64,000 bases of DNA from Chitinophaga ginsengisegetis (lineage in GTDB: Bacteria; Bacteroidota; Bacteroidia; Chitinophagales; Chitinophagaceae). Below are positions 12,501-18,354 of the stretch, one piece after another; position 1 is the stretch's first letter, and every line of letters starts with the position of its first letter. The position numbers were made by a program, and so were the translations under genes. The stretch spans positions 1 to 64,000 of the forward strand of contig NZ_FUZZ01000003.1 in NCBI RefSeq assembly GCF_900168065.1, read 5' to 3'. The notes under the pieces are model-generated. The model saw nothing but the letters and a program-made list of their open reading frames with translations, searched no databases and was not told the DNA's origin.

Positions 12501-13280
12501 ACTTTTATATACAGGCACACCTGTTGCTTTATCACGGGTGCCTTTGTTATTTACAAAAAAAGCAAAGAGGAAAGGTTGTATGCCATTACCGGCAGCGGTA
12601 TAGGTAAAGCCATCTTTTGTGAGCACATTAAATTTACCATAAAAAGCAGAGCTGGCAGTACCGGCGTTTCCGGTAAAAATGTTCAGGTATACACGTCCTG
12701 ATTTTTGTACCCCGGCACTGGCTACGGTGATATCCCAGGCCACGATGAGCGCCAGTGTACTTACCGCGGTTTGATTGGCGGTTGTCCAGTTGGCATTTGC
12801 AGCGGGAGGAGTATACCCTGTGCCTAATGCGGACGAAGGATTGGGTGAGGTGAATTCAACGGTCCATATACCTTCTTCAGCGGCCAATACGGTTCTGTTG
12901 TAAGCGCTGTAACCGCCGGCGGTGAGGGCAGCAGGCCCGGCGAGTTCTTCTGCCCGGCTGTTGATCCGTCCTGTGGTAATGGAAGTTCCCGTAGTATATA
13001 CAGCACCGTTAGGCGCTATCAGCCTGGTGGTGCCCGATCCGATGCCCTGTGCGCTGGACCCGATATAGATCACCTCTCCCGCTTTCGCATATACGAACAT
13101 TCTTCCGGGATTGATGATGTTCCCGATAAGCGCGCTGGTATTGGTAGAAGAACTGGTCATATAGGCCCTGTTTCCCTGGGCGCCTGAAGGATACATGTCC
13201 TTACTGCCTTCTGCCAGGCAACATACAGTAGGAAATAAGGCGAATAATACGATGGAACAAAGGGTCAAAAGTTTTCTCAT
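1..13280 (-). CDS. Giant secreted DUF11-repeat surface protein (C-terminus outside window)
   Basis: This is a very large exported, probably cell-surface or extracellular protein; more than 4,420 residues lie in the window and the C-terminus is beyond the left edge. The start MRKLLTLCSIVLFALF looks like a Sec signal peptide. Residues of about 25-500 form a unique N-terminal region. Next come a DUF11-like unit (near 11640), Ig/PKD-like segments (about 11400-10200), another DUF11 unit (near 10100) and a cadherin/Ig-like linker with a DPENQPI-type motif (about 9780-9530). About 25 tandem DUF11 units follow to the edge, with recurring phrases such as NNGPSDA, ITDIVPA and VPAGAGN. I checked the frame at several points along the 13 kb and it stays the same. 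In this phylum such proteins often end in a type IX secretion sorting domain, which cannot be seen here. Adhesin or matrix function is an inference from the repeat family. Confidence 0.9.
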   Translation of the reverse strand, partial: MRKLLTLCSIVLFALFPTVCCLAEGSKDMYPSGAQGNRAYMTSSSTNTSALIGNIINPGRMFVYAKAGEVIYIGSSAQGIGSGTTRLIAPNGAVYTTGTSITTGRINSRAEELAGPAALTAGGYSAYNRTVLAAEEGIWTVEFTSPNPSSALGTGYTPPAANANWTTANQTAVSTLALIVAWDITVASAGVQKSGRVYLNIFTGNAGTASSAFYGKFNVLTKDGFTYTAAGNGIQPFLFAFFVNNKGTRDKATGVPVYKSVDLVQVTSAGGAYSFHNPTLPDDATNITQKMFYNPPDNTLPTTAPVWVGTAAASTWLISTPVVPTVTDVSFTGKEGTPGQSGTPPLAGGYIRFTANQNGNFRISIDVNNNGSTNDPIDRIITGSSVSGANSILWDGKNGQGGDVANGATVNISVVLFSGEVHFPYMDVENNPNGIVITRTNGSNAPDPTVYWNDELLGAGAGAPVPINASASPGVNSSTNGHKYTNSYGDNSLLDTWAYIFSAPISATVTVRQLQADLQVVNNDPSVGAICVGSRISFTTSIRNNGPDTALGAKFNFSFPAALTGVTVTPTITGTATIVSGGVIGNAYSATVNMNNGAVISYVISGTVSAVPPGGNLTTKSSILRPADVTDPDATNATSTSPTDPDVECNGAPSGTGCNNILTNSIPVSPTIGSNNVTAEQSICFGNTPAPLIGTAISGTPVYLWQSSTASATAGFTAVPGLSNGKDYTPTALQQTTWFRRVVTAGSCSDTSLAVMIKVNPTLTPGVISGSQVFCGSGNPVAFSQPVAPDGGTGTYAYRWQSSTDSINFTDISGATQQLYDAPVLSQSTWFRRVVSSAGSGCADVITDTVAVKIDALPTVANGGPDQQLCNVTATTLAANAATTGTGSWLQVAGPAAVTFADAALPNTGIQNLTPGNYVLTWTISNGSCTPSVDTVQIHIYAQPDAANAGPDQTKNNSGSFVMSANAPVNGTGVWTQISGTAAIADNSNPNTNVTLQPNTSATLVWTISNGNCAAASDTVVLTYTRQADLTITKSDAGNTYKTGSPLTYTITIENLGPSNVSGFQVQDLLPAKMENASWTSAVSGAGVSLRPSTGTGTSVNPTGDLPFAAGNKIVITVTGNVAATAIGGDTITNTASVVSPADMPDPVAANNTSTVSGIVPNNPPVAVTDNYTTTRDVPVSGNVLTNDSDPENQPITVSTTLIEQPAHGTVVQNTDGTFTYTPQAGFVGVDFYRYQVCDNQGACATGTVNITVQMGIIDLSIAKTASPANATAGSPLTYTITVTNNGPSTVLAAETFTVTDSLPDGFIANSYTPSEGTYSSNSGNWTGALLTPGKSVTLTIAGEVQAQYTGASLTNSVKATPPATTTDPTPATTTVVTPVTKSVEVKVTKTDNTTTYTAGTTTTYQISILNSGPSDLTGATFQDPLPTGITVASWSANSSGGAQAKESGSGPINEPVNLPAGSEIVYTLTIDIPSGYTGPLTNTATIVIPSGYNNINPAGNSATDTDTPAPQTDIELTKTGPASGTAGTGISYQLTIVNNGPSDVAGVVIADQVPVQIQNPVWTVTTNGSATASVTGGNGAVNFTAGLPAGAGNTIIVNISGTINSAATGNLSNTATATPPAGTPVSSNTVNTTLINSTGLTLVKQGPATGRVAAGEAINYVLRLVNAGPSDATGVILTDVVPAAITGTTWSVAATGTAAIATGAASGGTGNNVSTVVNIPAGAGNAIIVQINGTVASGAQDTLTNTATAALPGDTTVTAVNKTVVDNQPGLQIVKAGPATVDAGTDITYTITVTNTGPSDALQAVITDEVGATLLTNVTWTATASGNAVINSGANGNGNTLTVNANIPAGNNNTITIVVHGTVRSGATGNINNIAEVGVTGQQPVNSNEIITKINNTPGLILTKSGPATADAGSTISYLLQINNSGPSDAFKAALNDTLPAAIQNPVLKVVTNGSASYFTADINNGVLQLIGDIPAGDSNYILVYVTGKINPSFTGQITNRAVVGTVGGTPVTSDPVVTTVSSNPGIALLKSAPDTAVAGQTVTYTLVATNNGLSDATNVAITDVVPASLLNTQWTATTTGGATIVSGATGTGNTVNVTGNIPAGAGETIIITVQGTLASSATGNLSNHFTAVVNGNTVTSDTVQTHIISKPVLQITKTGTTDVSAGGRIRYTLQVENTGVSDATGVNISDSVNAIVQNISWTSATGGGAAIITGATGNGNIVAVTANIPAGGTVTVTIDGTVSPAAAGTLQNTATASVTGAPTVHAAVTTLITNDPAIDISKTGPAQIKAGEEVSYQLVITNFGVSDARGIIIQDIVPAAITNVKWTSSVTGSGNIISGATGTGNNVTLDADLTAGTANHIFVNITGKLAASYTGILTNSASVVVPGKDTARSDSIITTVINAPGIQVVKSAPDTIPAGSNITFTVTVTNIGPSDAPAVTIADIVPAAVQNVTWSAVTAGNASVQTGAGSGNSISLNGAVAAGAGNSITLTIHGTVNPAATGDIKNTATVTPAGNTPVTSNETTTHIGKQSALILSKTGPAEVPAGGKIVYQITLHNNGPSDAAGLQLRDTVPVAIGNVTWRAVATGNAVIHGNALDTGNLVNISADIAAGATNGVVVTIEGTIDPAYTGVPLRNTAYVTSPDLPVTVTDTLITKVTSLARLVLTKNGPGSAFSGDTITYTIRLSNAGPSDAKSINITDVINPAILQPVWTAVTSGTGTTVSSNNGAGDVQLTADIPASSGHAVDITVTGKLDPEFAGAEITNTVTAVVPGDTPFVSNVTTATSRKASLRVVKSGPATAVAGEKISYTITVTNEGPSNISGATISDVIPTSILQPTWTAVANGAGSFASAGSGTGDVTLQANIPAGTGSIDIVVNGTLDPATVSGNSVTNTVTVTPPPGMTNTNPATASVITNVTKEADMVIVKSGPANIAAGQEITYKLLVTNNGISNVNVATITDVVPGVIHITSVNALASGNAIAGSPVLTGNTVSLNASVDAGPGNNVMVTITGTVDPAATGTISNTAVVGVPATVTETNPANNTSSIHTNITTDLGLQVSKSGPASVNVNDQITYTIVLSNNGLSDANEVFVTDNIPAAITGATWTAVVSGNASMVNLSGSGSINNERASIGGSNSGTITITITGNVSPAAAGTITNTVTASAGTTKVSTVVTSINNSADLRINKTAPAIIAAGKEITYVITVNNAGPANVTGAVITDNVPVGITNVQWIAIGAGGATVATGNGNGNAISLTGDIPANSGVITITVKGIVDPAFSGVLSNTATATPPTGVTDPTPGTVTVNTQVTAVPGLSILKSGPAQIAGGDTVRYTLDIRNNGPSSATGVSIRDTVPVELKNVKWTAIAVNATIISGGTGTGNSLNMTGNIPVGGLIRVTITGNSDPAFTGNIMNRAVAEGNGQSVLSNEVNTQIINQPGIGISKSGPATVAAGAQVAYTIAVTNTGISTAQGITVSDVLPPALKNALWSATASGSAVINGGNISNQSGNVNFQATIPPGAANTILVTVNGTADPAASGTLVNVATVTPLTGAALTDTVTTVITTVSGVRLVKAAPDTAAAGNAISYTVDVYNDGPSDATNILVTDTLPAGLQNVRWSATAAGTATISGGNLQQQPGNVSFTASIPAGAANVIHVVITATIPSSQTGALSNQANAHTGGVDYPSNEVVTQVTGKPGLQLIKSGPPKAAAGSTISYSLVLSNDGPSDASNVTVTDLLPAELQNPVWSAVAQGAAAINGGNITNRTGNVSLIANVPAGAGNRIVINVSGSIAASFSGNITNTAAYTLNTVTTNTPPVITVVEKRATIRINKSAPDSMTAGGIINYTLLVANDGPSDADSVTITDIVPAAVQQVTWNAVATGGTLIGASSGTGNNINVRGSIPAGAGNNILVTITGTIAPGLSGIVQNKAQVSIRGNIVSGDSVNTHILNKPGVQFTKSGPQKAIAGNNISYVITLANDGPSDLINAAVTDVVPPQITDVNWTIALKGSATLAPGTPVSGVGNRISFNAGVPAGTGNGIQVTITGRVNPDYEGNITNTATATDSTGNEYTSVTSMTVTKEAAVKLDKIGPATVKAGSSISYVITASNQGPSDVKGFVITDVVPAAVTNVSWAAVANGNTQITGPVTGTGNNIQLQGDIAAGAGNVIQITVNGTIAANVTTTAITNTATGTKGDGTTITSPTVTTTIQHAPGISISKVAPPTVNAGDSLQYVITVGNTGPSDATNVKISDIVPAGVTNVSWTATTAGNAQIIGAAAGTGSPVNLTANIAAGNGNTVQIRIIGKIAPGFTDSIVNTASATDAAGKTVTSKVTTQVISKSVLSITKTGSGQVNAGDTIRYVITASNAGPSNATGVNITDIVPAAISQVTWTATAGGTSQVISAATGSGNNISVNANIAAGPGNSIVINITGVVPANATVTSL

Positions 13281-13543
13281 AGAAACATTTTGCATCTCAG
13301 GCAACTGCTGAACAGACACATTTTCTAATCGCATTAACCCGGGGTTCAGGCAACTGTATTCGATTTCCAAAAAAAATAATACTGAAGAAAAAAAGACGAA
13401 CTACTTGCTTACAGACGGCGCACGGATTCAATTTTGGTGTTTACTTGCTCCTAAGTGGCGAGGTAATGAACAGTACTCTTAGTGGGGATTATGAACTTGT
13501 CAGGAACCCTGACGAATTAGATTTTGGATACGGACTATAATAG

Positions 13544-13551
13544 CAAATGTA
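13544..13551 (-). promoter_or_regulatory. Candidate promoter -7 element for the giant DUF11 gene
   Basis: Read on the minus strand, TACATTTG is an exact match to the Bacteroidota TAnnTTTG element. No clear TTTG lies at the usual -33 spacing. It predicts transcription from about 13537. Confidence 0.35.
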
Positions 13552-13661
13552 TAGCGACCTCTCCATATAAAATGCAGCCCAATTATATTTTCTTTTTTAA
13601 AAGATTTATAAAAAATAATATAATGACATTCTTATATAAAAAGACACAAGGGTATCAACAC

Positions 13662-13694
13662 AAAAAAACACCCTTCGCCTGACGGCAAAGGGTG
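13662..13694 (-). terminator. Rho-independent terminator after atpA
   Basis: On the minus strand a GC-rich hairpin (13669-13694, outer stem CACCC/GGGTG) is followed by a run of seven T. It sits about 30 bases past the atpA stop and closes the ATP synthase operon without atpG. Confidence 0.85.
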
Positions 13695-13723
13695 CTTATA
13701 TTTTTAGCGATGAACGCTGTTAT

Positions 13724-15301
13724 TTATGCGAATCTTGGCTTCAGTTCATTAGCCAGGGTAACCATTTTCTTGATGCCATCTTCAGGCAGGTTACCTTTCT
13801 TGAATTCAGCGAGTACTTCCGGTAAGCGCACCTGCATTTCATTCAGGAAGGCTTCTTCAAAAGCACGTACCTGTTTAACAGGAACATCACGCAGCAAACC
13901 GTTTGTACCCAGGTAAATCATAGCTACCTGTTTTTCTACGGCGTACGGGCTGAACTGAGCCTGTTTCAGGATTTCCACGTTACGGGCACCTTTATCGATA
14001 ACTGCTTTGGTAGCAGCATCCAGGTCACCACCGAATTTGGAGAAGGCCTCCATTTCGCGGTATTGAGCCTGATCGAGTTTCAGGGTACCAGATACTTTCT
14101 TCATGGATTTGATCTGTGCGTTACCACCCACGCGGCTTACAGAGATACCTACGTTGATCGCAGGACGGATACCGGCGTTGAACAGGTTACCTTCCAGGAA
14201 GATCTGACCATCGGTGATGGAGATTACGTTGGTAGGGATGTAAGCAGATACGTCACTCGCCTGTGTTTCGATGATTGGCAATGCTGTCAGGGAACCACCA
14301 CCTTTTACCAGGTGTCTGATAGATTCAGGTAAGTCGTTCATCTGTTTTGCGATGGCATCATTGCTGATGATTTTCGCAGCACGCTCGAGTAAACGGCTAT
14401 GCAGGTAGAATACGTCACCAGGATATGCTTCACGGCCAGGAGGACGTTTCAGCAACAGGGATACCTCACGGTAAGCAACCGCCTGTTTGGACAGATCATC
14501 ATAAACGATCAGTGCAGGACGACCTGAGTCACGGAAGAATTCACCGATTGCAGCGCCGGCAAACGGAGCGTAGAACTGCAGCGGTGCAGGATCAGCAGCA
14601 TTAGCCGCTACGATGGTAGTGTAAGCCATAGCGCCTGCTTCCTGTAATGTTTTCATTACACCGGCAACAGTAGATGCTTTCTGGCCAATTGCCACGTATA
14701 TGCAATAAACAGGTTTACCTGCATCATAAAATTCTTTCTGGTTGATGATCGTATCAATACAGATCGCTGTTTTACCTGTTTGACGGTCACCAATTACCAG
14801 CTCACGCTGACCACGACCAACAGGGATCATCGCATCAATTGCTTTTACACCTGTTTGCAGTGGTTCTTTTACTGGTTCACGGTACAGAACACCCGGTGCT
14901 TTACGCTCCAGCGGCATTTCATACAGTTCACCTTTGATAGGGCCTTTACCATCGATAGGCTCACCCAGTGTATTGATTACGCGGCCAACAACACCTTCAC
15001 CCACGTTAATGGAAGCGATCTTCTTGGTACGACGTACTTTATCACCTTCTTTAATACCTGCTGACTGACCCATCAATACCACACCCACGTTGTCTTCTTC
15101 CAGGTTCAGTGCAATTGCTTTTACGCCATTGCTGAATTCAACCAGTTCACCATAACCTACATTGCCTAATCCGTATATGCGGGCAATACCATCACCCACC
15201 TGTAATACAGTACCTACCTCTTCCAGGTCGGCAGAAGCATTGAAGTTGCTTAACTGCTGGCGTAAAATCGCCGAAATTTCATCAGGTTTAATATCAACCA
15301 T
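13724..15301 (-). CDS. atpA: ATP synthase F1 subunit alpha
   Basis: This is the non-catalytic nucleotide-binding subunit of the F1 head of the membrane ATP synthase. It has 525 residues, near the usual length. The P-loop GDRQTGKT lies at residues 171-178; other family signatures include the IYDDLSKQAVAYRE stretch, PPGREAYPGD, and SRVGGNAQ toward the C-terminus. It is the last gene of the minus-strand series atpB-E-F-H-A and is followed by a strong terminator. In most Bacteroidota atpG (gamma) comes directly after atpA, but here it does not. The gap to atpH is 82 bases and contains no gene. Confidence 0.98.
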   Translation of the reverse strand: MVDIKPDEISAILRQQLSNFNASADLEEVGTVLQVGDGIARIYGLGNVGYGELVEFSNGVKAIALNLEEDNVGVVLMGQSAGIKEGDKVRRTKKIASINVGEGVVGRVINTLGEPIDGKGPIKGELYEMPLERKAPGVLYREPVKEPLQTGVKAIDAMIPVGRGQRELVIGDRQTGKTAICIDTIINQKEFYDAGKPVYCIYVAIGQKASTVAGVMKTLQEAGAMAYTTIVAANAADPAPLQFYAPFAGAAIGEFFRDSGRPALIVYDDLSKQAVAYREVSLLLKRPPGREAYPGDVFYLHSRLLERAAKIISNDAIAKQMNDLPESIRHLVKGGGSLTALPIIETQASDVSAYIPTNVISITDGQIFLEGNLFNAGIRPAINVGISVSRVGGNAQIKSMKKVSGTLKLDQAQYREMEAFSKFGGDLDAATKAVIDKGARNVEILKQAQFSPYAVEKQVAMIYLGTNGLLRDVPVKQVRAFEEAFLNEMQVRLPEVLAEFKKGNLPEDGIKKMVTLANELKPRFA

Positions 15302-15383
15302 AATTATGATTTTAAAAAAAGTCGTTAGAGAAAATTAGTATAACGACAACAGCTTTGCGTGTACGCAGCGGCTGCTGTATAGA

Positions 15384-15944
15384 TTAACGTAAGTCAGATA
15401 CGTAAATGTTCTTGTTAAACTGTTGTTTAATATCTTTCAGATCACGCAGGATAGAAGCATCGAACAACTGGTCGTTGGCTTCCAGTACGAAACCGCCGAT
15501 CAGGTCAGCATTCACCGCTGCTTCCAGCTGGATCTGCTGCGTTGTTTCGCTGGCAATTTTCTGTTTGATCACATCCAGGGTGGTATTATCCAAAGCAACA
15601 GCGGTAGTGATTTTCACCGGGCTGATGTTTTTCAGTACCATGTACTGGCGGGTAAACTCAGTGGTCATTTCAGCCAGTGCGCTTTCACGGCCTTTGGTCA
15701 CCAGCAGGTTGATAAAGGAAATGGTAGTAGCACTGATGCGGCCATCCAGTATGGCGGCCAGTATCTTCTGCTTTTTATCGGCCTTTATGATAGGGCTTTT
15801 AAGCAAACTCACCACATCGGGGTTGCTTTTCATCACCTGTTGTAAGAACAGCATGTCTGTATGCACCACTTCCAGCTGGTTCAGTTCCTGAGCCAGTCCT
15901 ATCAATGATTTTGCATACCGGGATGCTAAACGGGGATTCTGCAT
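15384..15944 (-). CDS. atpH: ATP synthase F1 subunit delta
   Basis: This is the 186-residue stator subunit that joins the b-subunit stalk to the top of the F1 head. The N-terminal helical domain begins MQNPRLASRYAKSLIGLA, as is typical for OSCP/delta. The C-terminus carries the conserved LIGGFVLEANDQLFDASI-like segment. Position between atpF and atpA supports the call. The intergenic stretch upstream (15945-15999) has two imperfect GCTAAAAGCTAA-like repeats. Confidence 0.95.
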   Translation of the reverse strand: MQNPRLASRYAKSLIGLAQELNQLEVVHTDMLFLQQVMKSNPDVVSLLKSPIIKADKKQKILAAILDGRISATTISFINLLVTKGRESALAEMTTEFTRQYMVLKNISPVKITTAVALDNTTLDVIKQKIASETTQQIQLEAAVNADLIGGFVLEANDQLFDASILRDLKDIKQQFNKNIYVSDLR

Positions 15945-15999
15945 ATTAAAAAAGCTTTTAGCTTTTAGCGGTTAGCCTGTAGAGCTAATGGCTAATATC

Positions 16000-16494
16000 T
16001 TAGTTCAATTTGATTTCTCCTGCCAGTTGTTTCACGTAACCTTCCTGTGCTGTTTTATCAGCCAGTTCTCTTCTCAGCACTTTCTCTGCTACTTCAATCA
16101 CGAGGTTACCTACCTGGTTTTTCACATCCGTTAACGCAGCCATTTTCTGGTTTTCGATAGCGGTGTAAGCTTCACTGATGATCTTCTTTGCTTCTGCCTG
16201 CGCTTGTGTTTTGGCTTCGCTGATGATCATATCTTTCGCGTCTTTAGCTTCTTTCAGGATCTTGCTTCTTTCAGCTTTAGCTTCCGCCAGCACATGTTCA
16301 TGTTCAGCTTTCATCTGGGCCATTTCTTCCTTTACTCTTTCTGCAGTAGCGATAGATTCAGTGATGGAACCTTCCCTTTCCTTCAGGGTAGCGAGGATGG
16401 GAGTCCAGGCGAATTTTTTCAGAATCAGGAAAACGACGATGAAAATGAATAATGAAATAAGAAACAAGCCTAACGCGGGTTGCAACAGATCCAT
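16000..16494 (-). CDS. atpF: ATP synthase Fo subunit b
   Basis: This is the 164-residue peripheral-stalk subunit. A single N-terminal membrane helix (about residues 7-27) is followed by a long charged, Ala/Glu/Lys-rich helix typical of the b dimer coiled coil (for example the EAKAERSKILKEAKDAK stretch). Length and gene order (after atpE, before atpH) fit the family. No second b-type gene is visible nearby, so a homodimer stalk is the likely form. Confidence 0.96.
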   Translation of the reverse strand: MDLLQPALGLFLISLFIFIVVFLILKKFAWTPILATLKEREGSITESIATAERVKEEMAQMKAEHEHVLAEAKAERSKILKEAKDAKDMIISEAKTQAQAEAKKIISEAYTAIENQKMAALTDVKNQVGNLVIEVAEKVLRRELADKTAQEGYVKQLAGEIKLN

Positions 16495-16620
16495 ATAATT
16501 AGAATTTTATTATTTTTTTGATGTTGATATTTTCTGATTTCAGGTAGTTTGATGATTTGTCTGTAACAAAAGATTACTGCATCCATTGCCCTGTGCGCCG
16601 GATGCAGTAAAAAGTTTGGC

Positions 16621-16878
16621 TTACAGAACTACCGCCAACAGACCAGCGATTACACCGAAGAGAGCAACACCCTCAACCAGCGCAGCAGCCAGGATCATGT
16701 TCGCACGGATGTCGTTAGCAGCTTCTGGTTGACGAGCGATAGACTCCAGAGCGCTCTTACCGATGTTACCAACACCAATACCAGCAGCGATAGCCGCGAT
16801 ACCAGCACCAACAGCACCACCAGCTTTAGCCAGACCAGATGCAGCAGCAGCCTGCAATAAAATAGACAAAAGTGCCAT
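16621..16878 (-). CDS. atpE: ATP synthase Fo subunit c
   Basis: This is the 85-residue proteolipid of the rotor ring, with two membrane helices joined by the polar loop ARQPE (residues 48-52). The ion-binding carboxylate is Glu69 in the second helix (AALVEGVALF). The residue after it is Gly rather than Ser or Thr, and helix 1 lacks the usual Na-binding Gln, so proton coupling is the likely mode. The short upstream gap has no clear Shine-Dalgarno sequence, which is usual in this phylum. Confidence 0.97.
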   Translation of the reverse strand: MALLSILLQAAAASGLAKAGGAVGAGIAAIAAGIGVGNIGKSALESIARQPEAANDIRANMILAAALVEGVALFGVIAGLLAVVL

Positions 16879-16972
16879 AATGAATATGTATTTGAATTAT
16901 AAAAAATTTCGATTTAATAAAGCGGTTGGTATTTAACTTTTTGGCAAAGGCTAAAAGCTAATTCCTGTATGC

Positions 16973-18151
16973 TTAGTGGTGTGCCTCATCGTGTGCACCT
17001 TCCATTGCCTGGCCAATAAATACGGCTGTCAGGTTAGCAAAGATGAACGCCTGGATAAATGCTACCAGCAATTCCAGCATCATCATTACAATGTTGAACA
17101 GAACAGTGATAGGCAGGAAGCCATAACCGGCTGCCTTATTTAAAGATCCGAAGATGAACACCAGGGATATAATACTCAGGATGATAATGTGACCTGCCAG
17201 GATATTGGCAAATAACCTGATCATCAGTGAAACCGGCTTGGTAAATACACCGATCAGCTCTACCGGCGCCAGGATAAACTTAACGCCAAACGGAACCGGA
17301 GGATTGAAAATGTGACCCCAGAAATGTTTGTTGGTGCTGAACATAGTGGCAATAAAGCTGATGATAGCCAGTGCCGCCGTTACCGCCAGGTTACCTGTTA
17401 CGTTGGCAGAACCAGGCAACAGACCCAACAGGTTGTTTATCAAAATGAAAAAGAATATCGTCAGGATAAAAGGCGTATACCTTTCTGCATGCTTACCGGG
17501 AATATTAGGCTTTACCACTTCATCGCGCATGAAAATGATCACCGGCTCCATCAGGCTCTGGAAACCTTTAGGGGCTTTCTTGGAACCACGTACCCTGTAA
17601 GCCTTCGCTACATTCAGCATCAGGATTACCAGCAATACCGCAGCAATGATCATGGAAGTGATATTCTTGGTCATGGAGAAATCATAGATCGGCTCGTCGG
17701 TTGGATTGCCATTGGCATCCACTGCGATCACCTTGCCATCCATGTATTTGGCCGGATCCAGCCCTTTCTCATGCAGGTAGTGCGCGTTTACCAGCTGGTA
17801 ACCATCATACGCCGCATGACCATGCTCAAATTTAGAAGACGAAAATACGGAGGTACCGCGTGCAGGATTGTAAATGATCACCGGTAACGGAACAGTTACG
17901 TGTTTTTCACCAATGCTGAACAGGTGCCAGTCGTGGGCATCCTTTACGTGTCCCAGAATTACTTCCTTAGCATCAAATTTTTTAGGCTCACCTTCTTCTC
18001 CCCCCTTACCTTCTTCTCCTTCATGAGGGGCAGTTGCTGCCGTTTCATGGTGGGAAACTTCCTGTGCAAAGGAAAAATTACTAAAACTGTGCAGGCCTAA
18101 AACCAACACAAGTGCTACCATTCTATGTTTGAACCAATTGAAAGAAATCAC
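16973..18151 (-). CDS. atpB: ATP synthase Fo subunit a
   Basis: This is the proton-channel subunit of Fo. At 392 residues it is longer than the E. coli protein (271) because of a signal-peptide-like N-terminus (residues 1-29, ending near SFAQ) and an extra periplasmic segment of about 130 residues rich in His, Glu and Gly. The extension is typical of Bacteroidota a subunits. The essential Arg is Arg312 in SLMIRLFANILAGH. Several membrane helices fill residues 160-380. It is the first gene of the operon; an exact TAnnTTTG element lies about 20 bases upstream. No atpI homologue is visible upstream. Confidence 0.96.
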   Translation of the reverse strand: MISFNWFKHRMVALVLVLGLHSFSNFSFAQEVSHHETAATAPHEGEEGKGGEEGEPKKFDAKEVILGHVKDAHDWHLFSIGEKHVTVPLPVIIYNPARGTSVFSSSKFEHGHAAYDGYQLVNAHYLHEKGLDPAKYMDGKVIAVDANGNPTDEPIYDFSMTKNITSMIIAAVLLVILMLNVAKAYRVRGSKKAPKGFQSLMEPVIIFMRDEVVKPNIPGKHAERYTPFILTIFFFILINNLLGLLPGSANVTGNLAVTAALAIISFIATMFSTNKHFWGHIFNPPVPFGVKFILAPVELIGVFTKPVSLMIRLFANILAGHIIILSIISLVFIFGSLNKAAGYGFLPITVLFNIVMMMLELLVAFIQAFIFANLTAVFIGQAMEGAHDEAHH

Positions 18152-18170
18152 CGTTTTCTGAAATTTTGCG

Positions 18171-18178
18171 CAAAGATA
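18171..18178 (-). promoter_or_regulatory. Candidate promoter -7 element of the atp operon
   Basis: TATCTTTG on the minus strand is an exact TAnnTTTG match, 20 bases before the atpB start. It gives a predicted leader of about 13 nt. No good -33 TTTG is seen at the usual spacing. Confidence 0.5.
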
Positions 18179-18286
18179 CTCGTTTTTATCTTCAAAATTA
18201 AGCGACTACGGAAAAAAAGTAAGATATATCGTAATTATACTGATAACCAGCTTCTTGTAACTAAAAAATGACTGTTTTTTTCCCAT

Positions 18287-18313
18287 AAAAAAAGGCTGTT
18301 GAAATCAACAGCC
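18287..18313 (-). terminator. Terminator after the ABC exporter gene
   Basis: Inverted repeat GGCTGTTGA / TCAACAGCC (18294-18313), followed on the minus strand by seven T. It separates the exporter gene from the atp operon. Confidence 0.85.
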
Positions 18314-18354
18314 CGTTAAAGTATTTCATATTAATATTTTCTTAATTCATTTTC

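Larger units (their letters stand above)
13281..13723. other. Intergenic region, leader of the giant DUF11 gene
   Basis: This AT-rich stretch of about 440 bases has no credible gene. It holds the atpA terminator (13662-13694), a candidate promoter (13544-13551, minus), a perfect 6-bp hairpin with a 3-nt loop (13499-13513), and an 11-nt direct repeat TCAGGCAACTG at 13297-13307 and 13346-13356. If the promoter is right, the giant gene has an untranslated leader of about 255 nt. I did not recognise a known riboswitch. Confidence 0.5.

Noticed and set aside
10..12700. Many plus-strand open frames of 60-240 codons opposite the giant gene
   Set aside because: They repeat with the same 383-bp period as the minus-strand DUF11 units and are Val/Ala/Pro-rich mirrors of that coding sequence, with no leader or family signature.
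13281..13560. Cyclic-di-GMP riboswitch in the giant gene's leader
   Set aside because: No GEMM-type conserved core could be recognised; only simple repeats and a hairpin are visible.
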